A DNA stretch of 52,466 nucleotides. Origin: Sanguinoderma infundibulare. Lineage: Eukaryota; Basidiomycota; Agaricomycetes; Polyporales; Polyporaceae. The notes under the pieces are model-generated. The model did no database searches. It had not been told where the DNA came from and saw only the letters and a program-made list of their open reading frames with translations. Positions within the stretch are counted from its first letter, which is position 1; each line of letters opens with the position of its first letter. Shown one piece after another: positions 44,518-52,466 of the stretch. The stretch spans positions 1 through 52,466 of the forward strand of contig JAVLRN010000025.1 in the NCBI GenBank assembly GCA_032821775.1, read 5' to 3'. A program made the translations under genes and the position numbers.

Positions 44518-44767
44518 TTCGGTTACGCGAGCTGTGTCCTCGGTACGCTTCTTCGTGGGCATTCTGGCCCTTTCCGTTGAGGCGGGGGCCTATGCGGAAG
44601 AGGCGGTCTCAGTTCTATAGCGTTCCTTCCAAGGCACAAGCAACGGCGGCATTCTGTTCCAACCCGACGATGAGTCTCTAATAATATAGTCATATATTAC
44701 AGACAACGCGGCAATACTCAACGCTCGTCGTAGATGTCGTGGTGGACGAGCGGAAACAGCATGGCCT

Positions 44768-45582
44768 TCATGTTCCAGACCCAAATCTCCAAGCTTGGAC
44801 CCTGAACACTGGCTCCCAAGAGCCTGACGAGACCTTGACGAGCTTGTCGAGGTACAAGTCCTCGAACGTGATTGCTTGTCCCTCATGTATGAGCGGCGTG
44901 TCCCTGTGTTTCTCCTGAAATGGGAGTCCGTCAGGTTATCGAAGAGGCATCTTGACTGAGTGACATACCATGTAAGCTTTCGTCTCTACTGCAATCTTGT
45001 GAGCGAGCGTCTTCAGTGAGATGGGCCTGTCATTCCCCGTTGACCGACGCGCGGTTATCTGTCTGGAATGGCCCTCCTCCCATCCTTCAAACTAGATTGG
45101 TGGTAAGTAATGACCCTTTCAAGTACGCCATTGGTCCAGAAAGACACTGACGTGCATTCGTAGCGACAACTTCGCCGAAGTGTCTCCAATCGGAGCGTCA
45201 TCCTCGCCCCCGATAAACTCGCCGCGCATAACCTCGCGCAACCGCACGAAGTCAGAATCCCCTCTAAGCCCCCTAAAATCGATGAGGCCGGGAACGTATT
45301 TGACGTATTTCATGTTTCGGGGAGTCTGGTATGGCCTGTGGGGAAGCTCGATCAATTCGAGACGCGCCTCTTGCAACGGTTGTGAGTTGAAAGAGCCCCC
45401 TGGCTGGGGTTGAACGTGAGTTAGTTGTACGTATGCTAGCATAGGTATACCCAAGAGCTCACCTCCAGTACTTGCCATTGCCCAGGAAGCATCGCTGAAT
45501 CTGGCGGGTAGACAGGCTGTGCGCCGTTCGGCGGACGGAAAGGTGTCGCGGAATTGGACGAGGACGGATGGGGCGCGATCAT
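44768..45582 (-). CDS. Hypothetical protein, 213 aa, four exons
   Basis: Exons 45582-45463, 45403-45152, 45091-44969 and 44914-44768 are each a multiple of three and join through GT-AG introns of 54-60 bp to give 213 residues. The N-terminus is Pro/Ser-rich (MIAPHPSSSNSATPFRPP). The centre has RLELIELPHRPYQTPRNMKY and VKYVPGLIDFRGLRGDSDFV, and the C-terminal half SLRMHFEGWEEGHSRQI, RPISLKTLAHKIAVETKAYM and LIHEGQAITFEDLYLDKLVK. There is no signal peptide, membrane segment or catalytic motif. I recall proteins with this general plan as lineage-specific in Polyporales (a short beta-rich part, then PITxxxLAxxVA) but know no function. The gene looks intact. Confidence 0.7.
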
Positions 45583-46185
45583 GTTACTGAGGATGCGAGC
45601 GGTGAGTTGTGAAGTGTTGGGGGCATGACATCTCCTGAACGCCATTTATATGCGAGGATTCGGACCAGGCCTTGACGCTGGCATCGTGGTGGGTAGTACT
45701 GTCAATGCCTTGGCGTCCAGAAGCCATGGAGGCAGGGTCAACTCGTACCGCCTCCCAATCCATGGAAGACCGCAGCTGAGTGCGTCGGCGGACGAGCATG
45801 GGCGAGATGGTCGCAACAGCTGACCTTCCCGGAATCCTAGATGACACTACTCTAAGAAAGCATGGCCAAGACATGTTATCCGGATACACGTGCCTCCGCG
45901 CCCAGGTGATCCGTAGCAACCGTTTACGGTAGTCGGCAGAATGATGTGGCAAGGAAGTCGTAGGGCATTGGACAGGAACATGATGTACGCACGTCCAGAT
46001 ATCTGGATGTACATGCTTCCTTCGGCCCCGGTGGCTTCCTAATAGTGATGCCTGCGCGGCAGGAGCCATCAGTACTTCCGGAAATTGCTCAACGGCGCTT
46101 AACGGGAATACTACGTTCAGACTTGGGTACGAGGTGCGGAGGTCTCGAAGCGCCCGTAAGTTCCGCCACTGACGTACCTCCCTTC
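45583..46185. other. Intergenic region
   Basis: A long minus-strand frame (46069-45584) has no recognisable content. GATATC/ATATCTGGATGTACAT and similar short blocks repeat around 45880 and 45995 (both followed by GTAC or CACGTGC-like text). No gene is supported. Confidence 0.3.
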
Positions 46186-47129
46186 TACCAGCACGAGCGC
46201 ACCTCGAGCAACAACGACGTCTGCAACGCCTGCAACAGGGACTTCCTCAACCCCGCCGCCTTCGAGCAGCACTACAAGAATAGCTCTCCCGCTGCGCGTA
46301 CTGCACGCTCTAGGTGACGCGCGCTCATCGACGGCCTCGGCGTGTCGTTGAGCCAGCACGAGGATGACGAGCAGACTTCCCGTGCCCCGGCTGCTTCACG
46401 GTGAGTTCTAGTCATGCAGTCGCACATATGCGCGCTTGTACATGTATGCGCGGGTATATGCGGACCAGGCACCGATGCTCGGGCGCCCCGACTGCGACAG
46501 CGCACACGCCGAGCGCTGGTGCCCCTCCTGGCGAGCGCATGTTCCAGAACGAGAACAACCTCGGCCAGCACCTCACTCTCTTCTCCTCTCCGCCGCCCAC
46601 CAGCCGGCGGACGTCAAGTGCCCGATGAGCGGGTGCGGGCGGGCGTTCGTCTCCACCTCCGCGTTCGTCCTCCACCTCGAGTCCGGGACGTGCACGTCGG
46701 GCATGACGCGCGACATGGTTTCGACCACCTCGTCGCCGAGGTCGACAGGACAGCAGCGGCCTCATCACCCGTCCCGCCCTGGCTCGTCCAAGACCAGGAC
46801 CAGGACCGCCCCGCGCCCGCGGTGGTCGGGACGTAGGGCGACGGCGCACGCGTGGAATGGTGGGCCCTCGTACGAGTGCTAACCTGTGCCCCACCGCGCG
46901 TTCCGCTCGCTCGTCGCGCTCGATGCGCACCTCTGCACAGTCCCGTGCACGACGACGCGCCGTACGACTACGACTTCTCGGTGGAGTAACGGCGGATGCG
47001 GGCGGGAGTTGCGCACGATGGGCGCGTTCTGCCAGCACATCGAGCACTGCGCGCGGTGCGTTCGTGCGGGAGGTCCGGAGTGTCATCGACGGCATTACTA
47101 AGGGCGCGATGCTCTTGACGGCGGGGTAG
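46186..47129 (+). pseudogene. C2H2 zinc-finger protein, paralogue 3, heavily frameshifted
   Basis: Family text is spread over three frames: FYQHERTSSNNDVCNACNRD, FLNPAAFEQHYKNSS, then ERMFQNENNLGQHL (interrupted at the Cys pair), CPMSGCGRAFVSTSAFVLHL, ESGTCTSGMTRDM, FRSLVALDAHLCT, CGRELRTMGAFCQHIEHC and a tail ending AMLLTAG. The order is that of the genes at 33424 and 35765. At least five frame changes and a stop after YEC (46880-46882) break it. It is also much more GC-rich than its paralogues. It is the most decayed of the three. Confidence 0.8.
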
Positions 47130-48736
47130 GGATGGTGCCCGACGGGATCGTTGAGGCATAGCACGGACTTTCTCGACGCGCGGACGACTCGGACTCGGAG
47201 CCGTTGATCCTGCTTTGTCACGTACCAATGTCTGTTTTCTCCTTCAGGCGCAGCTCGGTAGTTGGCACAAGGTGTTCGTGCACTTTCGAGTCGTCCTCGC
47301 ATCATCTGTTGACCTTTGGTCCTGTAGCCTGTAGCCTGCAGGCTGTACTCGATAGCGGTCATAATGATATGAAGATAGACCCTGCCGTCGCCACGCGTCT
47401 CCCTCTGTGACCGCGTTTCGGAGAGCACACCTGTGAGCATTTGCGCCCAGAGCCTACAAGTGAGCGGTTCGATGGAGATTTTTCGACGACTATGTAGCTC
47501 TACTGCTAACCGCCCACGGGACGCGCGCAGTCCGGAGCACATCTTGAAGCTTGGACCCGCAAGTGCGCGGCGAAGGAGTGGTTGAGGCGGCTACACGAAT
47601 TACCGTCGCCGCCTCGCGCACGAGAACCAACTCGCAGTGTAACACAAATGCTGCGGCGAATTCCAGGGGGGCGATAACGCCCCTTCGGCAGCCACCGCCG
47701 CCACCCCTCGACGTTCTCCACCAAGTTTTAAAGTGGCGGTGATCGCGCGCACACCGGTCAGCCGACGAAAAAGGCGGCAACTCCAAACTCCAAAGAGGCC
47801 GCCGTCCCTCGCCCTCGCCCTCGCCCACCACCACCGTGCTACCTACATACCGCACTGTTGCTGGATGTTGAACGTTGAACGTTGAACGCCGACCCGAACA
47901 GCCCCACGCACACCCGCGTCCGGGCGGAACGCTCAAGCTCAAGCTGGTGGAACTGAGCATATGCATGTCGAGAGCGAGCGTCGGCGGCGTGGTTTCCGGT
48001 TCTACAACCAGTTCGAACGTGTTCCTTCGACGGGCTGTCGGAACTAGCCTACGGAAGACCCCCTGCTTGCCTATCGCGCGCGCATGGTCTACGGACTAGT
48101 TCTCGTCCGCGGCTTGGGGCTCTAAAACTGGCAATGGCTGTGCGTTCGGCCAACTTCAGGGCGAGCACGAACTGCATATAGCCAAGTCTAACGTTGATGT
48201 TTCTATTTCTCCCCGAAGCTCATTTTTTTTTCAAGCCCGAAGGGCCCAAGAAGTGGCCCCTTACGACCTACGTAACGACGCATGACAATTTGCGTACCTC
48301 TGTCACGACCTTGTATGCGTATATGCGGGTGGAAACGGAAGTTTAGTTGTTTTCCGAACGGACAAAGTTCGCTTCCGACGTGGATGAAGCTTATATGCGT
48401 CTCCTCTTCCGCGTGCAGGGTTCGCCGACGTGTGTTCATGGCGGTTTGCTCCTCACAGCGTCCACCAGCGGTTGACAGTACTAGAAACTGTCCAGCGTAG
48501 GGGGCAGATGGGATCGAACGGTTCGCCCTGAGTGTATGCATGCAAGCATGTCTTCTATCCATCCACGATGGCGCGTCCGACGATGGACCAGGAAAGCACG
48601 TTCCGTGCATGCTCTATTCATAAAACGTTAAGCGTGGCATGGGGATATTTTTACAGCGTGTTCTGAATCTAATTATGGTATGCATTCACAAAACGCACCA
48701 CACGTCTCTCGTCCTATCATCGTTCAAGCGACAAGT
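47130..48736. other. Long intergenic region
   Basis: No supported gene in 1.6 kb. It has a short tandem GTTGAAC repeat at about 47868-47888 and a CCTCGCCCTCGCC repeat at about 47808-47830. The region just right of 48600 is the 3' flank of the carbonic anhydrase gene. Confidence 0.4.
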
Positions 48737-49676
48737 CTAATTCTGCAGAGCGCCGTTCCGGCCGACGCTGAGGCCGAGGTCGCGGAGCTTGCCCGTCTCG
48801 AGCTCGTAGAGCCAGCCGTGGACGTGGACGTCGCGGAGCTTCCACTCGCGCTGGACGACGTCCGTCTGGAGGATGTGGTCGACCTGGACGCGGACGTTGG
48901 CCTCAACGAGCGCGGTGAGGTCGCCGTCGGTGGTGCGCGCGAGTTGGGTGAGGGGGGCGAGCCAGCGCTCGAGGGCGCAGGTGGGCGTCGGGGGCGCGGG
49001 GTGTGCCTGGGCAGCGTGGGAGCAGGCTTGGGCGCCGCCGCAGTTGGTGTGGCCGACGATGATGACGTGCTCGACCTTGACGTGCTCGACGGCGTAGGTG
49101 AGGACCGACAGGGCGCTGTCGTCGTCCAGGTGGAATTGGCTGCGGGGAAAAGCGGGAAAAGGAGAGAGGGAAGAGGGAGAGGGGACGGAGGGAGGCGGGA
49201 GGACAACGGAAGTCGGTATCGGAGAGAGGAAGCGAGGGGGCGAATATGCAATACTCACTTTGCGATGTTGCGGTGGACGAAGATGTCGCCAGGATACGAG
49301 TTGGTGATGATGGACTCGGGCACGCGCGAGTCGGCGCAGCCGATCCAGAGGACCTGTCGAGACCGGGCGCAGTGGTCAGAGCTCTGAATCCAGTCTCGAC
49401 TCTCGACTCTCGATGTCTCGGCCACGCGCAGTGAGGACCGAGCGAGTGCAACGGCTCGCCCTGCGCGCTCCGCGACGGTAGCCGTTCGTGGCCGCCTCGT
49501 ATCGCGCGTATGAGGAGCGGGTCGGGCGCAACGGGACTCACCTTGGGGTGTTGGCCCTGCGCAGAGGTGGCGAAAAACTGGTCCTTGGCGTCGTTCATCG
49601 CCTCCGCCCACTTCTCGTTCCGGTTGAGCATGTTGGTGAGCACCATAGAGTTGGGATCCTGGACGGTGGCGGCCAT
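48737..49676 (-). CDS. Beta-class carbonic anhydrase, 210 aa
   Basis: Catalyses CO2 + H2O to bicarbonate and a proton; in fungi the beta-class enzyme supplies bicarbonate to carboxylases and takes part in CO2 sensing. Exons 49676-49542, 49353-49259 and 49139-48737 give 210 residues, normal for the family. Zinc ligands are visible as Cys51 and Asp53 in CADSRVPES (with the catalytic dyad Asp53-Arg55), His107 and Cys110 in GHTNCGG. Other family text includes [33 protein letters not shown] and [19 protein letters not shown]. There is no mitochondrial or secretory signal, so it is probably cytosolic, the equivalent of yeast NCE103. The introns (119 and 188 bp) are longer than usual for this window. 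The upstream TATA box is clear. Confidence 0.95.
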
Positions 49677-49769
49677 GGCGAGCGGGTCGTGGGAGGCGTC
49701 GTGGTGGTTGAGAGAGAGGAGAAAACGAGTACGAATCGTGCACTGTCGGAGAGCGGTGGACGCGAGGGG

Positions 49770-49777
49770 TATTTATA
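49770..49777 (-). promoter_or_regulatory. TATA box of the carbonic anhydrase gene
   Basis: TATAAATA on the minus strand about 95 bp upstream of the ATG at 49676, at the expected distance for a fungal core promoter. Confidence 0.6.
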
Positions 49778-51422
49778 CGAGCAGCAAGTCCGAAGTTGTC
49801 TAGAAACGGCCGATGAAGGGAGAGTTCGGAATCGACAGACGCGAGAGAGAGAAGCGGATCGTGGCCGAACAGAAGCAGAAGCTCGACCGACGGCCAACTG
49901 ATGCCCCCGCCACGGACGGCGATTGGTCGGAAAAGAGAGTTGTGGCCTCGGTACGCACGCCGAGGGTCCTACCTTTATCGGCATGGCCGCTATTCCCATT
50001 CTATTCAGACAGTGAGGAGTTGGGTCATAATAGCCCCAGCGTCGACCGATATCCATGAGCCGAACAGTAGACAATCCGGGGCGCCTTCTCAGACACACAC
50101 GGGCACCACTCACCTGACCATCCGTCTCTCGTCGCTCCCGCGAGTTGACCTGGTGGTATTTCCTCTCTATTAGCATCTCGTCCCATGCTAAGGGCGCCCC
50201 GCCTATCTCTCAACCCCGAATCGCTGTGCATTGACTTGTCGTCCGCGGCCTGCAGCGTTGGCCAATAGTCGTCGTGACCTAATTTAGACAAAACGTGGCA
50301 TCGGACGCAGATGCCCGAATCGGAAAACGGGGGCGCCACCCTAGGTCAGCGCTCAACGTCACCTGAGATGAGGCCTTGAGGATCCACGAGGGAGAGGCGC
50401 ATTCGAGGAGGGGCAGGGCCACCCAGCGAACATGGAGAGAGACTGGAGAGAGGGAGAACGAGCTGACAGGTAGGGGAAAGGTCTTTTGTACGCTGAAAAC
50501 TTCTGGTACCGTGGCCCACTACAAATAGTAAATACAAATTGATCAGGCGCAAGACTCACCCGCCCGGATCCTTCCCGTCCCAAGGTGATCTTGTATCGTC
50601 GTGCTCTGGCATTTCGCTCTCATTTTTTTCACCATAGCTCTGCCAACAGCGTGAAGGAGCATTCGAAGCGTGGCCTAGAAGGGTTCTACACCCACCATTG
50701 ACAGGAAGCCGCCGGGCTGACTTTCTGCCAACTCTCGAAAGCTCAAGGTTTGCGACTAGTACTCGTACATGCTCGAGCTCGTAGAGAGGCTGGGTGTGGG
50801 AGGGGGAGGGACAAGGCAGCGAACCTTCCGTCGAACATGATACGCCGCTCTTATAAGTCAGCAGAACGGTCTCGGGATCATCGCGATCGCAACCGTATTC
50901 CCTTCAATGGACGCATCCCGGTATAAACGATCGCCAACCTCGTCCATCGTTTCGTGCAGAATATAAGTAGCTCCGCTGCCAAGCCAGCTTGGCAATACAC
51001 TGCAAAATATCCAACATCGCCCTTCTCGACCGACGACAAGGGTACGATTCCCTTGGCGCACACCATAGCAGACCACAACCCTCATATACATAGCCCATGA
51101 TCATCACTAATGGTTGAGCAGATGCATGCGCCTATGGCTTGTTAAATCGTGGCTAGACAGACAGCAAGTTGTGTCTTGCCTCTCGACGTCATGACGGACG
51201 CCCCATCAGCAGCGATCAATATAAGTGGCGAACGGCATAGCACTGGAAGGATGCAAAGTCTATTCTATTCGATGAAGATGTGGAATGCGCAACCAAAGGT
51301 CATATTAGTTCTCAGTTAGGGTACCCATCGCGATTCGTTACCGCGCGCTCGTCCAGAGAAGCGACTCTGGGATGCAACAACCAACTGGCTTCAGAAAATC
51401 CGCGGCAAAGGTCAGCACCACT
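49778..51422. other. Long intergenic region
   Basis: The region lies between the carbonic anhydrase promoter and the 3' end of the coiled-coil gene. Short frames occur on both strands without splice logic or domain signal. A purine-rich gagagaga stretch lies at about 49840 and 50430. No RNA gene was recognised. Confidence 0.4.
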
Positions 51423-52466
51423 TCAGTTCGACGCCGGCGTGAGGCCGATGAACTCGCGCAGCTGCTCCCGCTTCGCCTTCGTGTCGCCCTTCGGCACGAT
51501 GTCATACGACTTGAGTATATGCTCGTACCGTTCCTCTGTGCATCACATCAGCATCCACCAGGTCCATCAATCCTCGCTCCATGGACGGGAGCGGAAACTC
51601 ACTCGTGAGGTGCTCGAACTCGCCCTTGGTGTTTGGGAAGTTCTGCGGCGGCTTCCCGTTCACCATCATCGGCGCCTTGATCCCCATCTTGTTCGACCCC
51701 ACCGTCGCGTTGTGCAGCCGCGCGTACAGCCGCGCCTGCCTGCCCGCCAGCCAAACGTAACCAGTCAGCGCACACGCGCCAACCCAACACGGAGGGCTCG
51801 CTCAAAGAAAGAAGAGAGAATGGAACGCACTCAAGCTTGATGGCCTCCACCGCCCCGTCCACCTTCTTCCGGAGCTCCTCCAGCGCGCTCTCCGTCGCGC
51901 GCTTGAACTCCGCGCCCTCCTCCCCCGCGCACTCCCCCGCGCCACTCGTGCTAGTGCTCTGCACCTCCACGATCGCGACCTCCGCCTGCGCCTGCGCCTC
52001 CTCCTTCTCGGCCCGCTTCGCGGACCCCTGCACGCTCAACAGCCGCGCGAGCTGCGCCTGGACCTCCCGAACGTCCGCCCCGAGCCGCTCCTGCGCCCGC
52101 TCGATCGCGTCGAGCCTCGCGGCGAGCCCCCCTTCGCTCGCGCCCGCGCCCGCGCCCGCCCCACTGTCCGTCTGCGGGGACGCGGCGAGCGCGCGGGACG
52201 CGGCTGCGATCTGGTCCGCGATCGCGCCAAACGACTCGGAGAGGCGGTTCGCCCAGAGCGCGTTTGCGTTTGCGTTTGCGTCTGTCGCGCCTGCTCCCGG
52301 GCGCGCGCGCAGCCGCACCTCGCGCTCCCTCTCCCTCTCCGTCTCCGGGATGGGGTACAGCGGCCCGTCGCTCGAGCCTTGGAGGGCGTGTGTGGGTGTG
52401 GGGGTGGGTGCGGGTGTCGACGCGTGCAGGTCGGAGAAGGGCGAGGCGGATGCGGATGCAGACGCC
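51423..52466 (-). CDS. Conserved coiled-coil hypothetical protein, 5' end outside window
   Basis: Three exons are visible in coding order: 52466-51831 (open at the window edge), 51739-51603 and 51535-51423, joined by introns of 91 and 67 bp. The frame stays open throughout: about 295 residues in the window. The first part is low-complexity (PAPTPTPTHA, ERERERE, then NANANALWANRLSESF), followed by a helical, Ala/Glu-rich segment with heptads (LDAIERAQERLGADVREVQA) typical of a coiled coil. The conserved-looking C-terminus reads LYARLHNATVGSNKMGIKAP, NFPNTKGEFEHLTKERYEHI, LKSYDIVPKGDTKAKREQL and ends TPASN. I do not recognise a named domain. The well-kept C-terminal block and clean splice sites suggest a functional, conserved gene. 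Confidence 0.75.

Noticed and set aside
47868..47888. Tandem GTTGAAC units as a possible CRISPR-like or telomeric repeat
   Set aside because: Only about three 7-bp units without spacers; ordinary slippage repeat.
48680..49387. A 235-codon plus-strand frame, Val/Asp/Leu-rich
   Set aside because: Antisense of the carbonic anhydrase gene, whose zinc ligands and splice sites are clear on the minus strand.
1..52466. tRNA genes
   Set aside because: I looked for B-box-like GGTTCGA and A-box-like text; the few hits lie in coding exons or lack a matching acceptor stem and clover-leaf spacing. A tRNAscan run would settle it.

Overview
The window is nuclear DNA from a filamentous basidiomycete, most likely an agaricomycete close to the Polyporales. 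The genes are split by many 45-65 bp GT-AG introns with CTRAC-like branch sites, there are exons as short as 1-14 nt, and several families are typical of that group: DUF6534 membrane proteins, F-box/LRR families, TAP-like S33 hydrolases and a Plavaka-type transposase. There are no bacterial operons, Shine-Dalgarno sites or CRISPR arrays, and I found no convincing tRNA or rRNA gene.

Layout. 1-2546 (-) is most of a coiled-coil protein of unknown function, running off the left edge. 3329-3959 (+) and 4546-5399 (-) are two small lineage-specific genes. 5897-7580 (+) is a seven-exon WD40 protein with one membrane segment. 7743-12212 is a Plavaka (CACTA-like) remnant: a repeat array and a transposase that is complete except for two TGA codons. 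12560-13210 is a broken transportin fragment and 13930-14574 (+) a small unknown protein. 16144-18098 (+) is a DUF6534 multipass membrane protein with many micro-exons.

From about 18 to 47 kb the window is a patchwork of duplicated segments. It holds four intact secreted alpha/beta hydrolases (S33, TAP-like) in two subfamilies: A (23434) and D (42221), B (27336) and C (37641). Between them lie an F-box gene (21431) and its internally deleted copy (40725), three F-box/LRR copies of which two are chimeric (19.4-20.3 and 30.2-32.4 kb), and three C2H2 zinc-finger paralogues (33.4-34.4, 35.8-36.6, 46.2-47.1 kb) in different states of decay. Shared order, promoters and near-identical introns point to segmental duplication followed by patchy gene conversion.

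The right end returns to ordinary genes: a 213-aa unknown protein (44768-45582, -), a beta-carbonic anhydrase (48737-49676, -) and the 3' end of a conserved coiled-coil protein (51423-52466, -).

I did not find a new multi-gene biochemical system. The notable material is the duplicated hydrolase/F-box/zinc-finger region, unusual gene structures (a 1-nt exon, 10-, 11- and 14-nt exons, a probable GC-AG intron), a transposase silenced by exactly two CGA-to-TGA type changes, and scattered fragments of housekeeping genes (14-3-3, transportin, adenylate-forming reductase). All exon boundaries were worked out by hand from reading frame and splice-site fit; no database search was possible.
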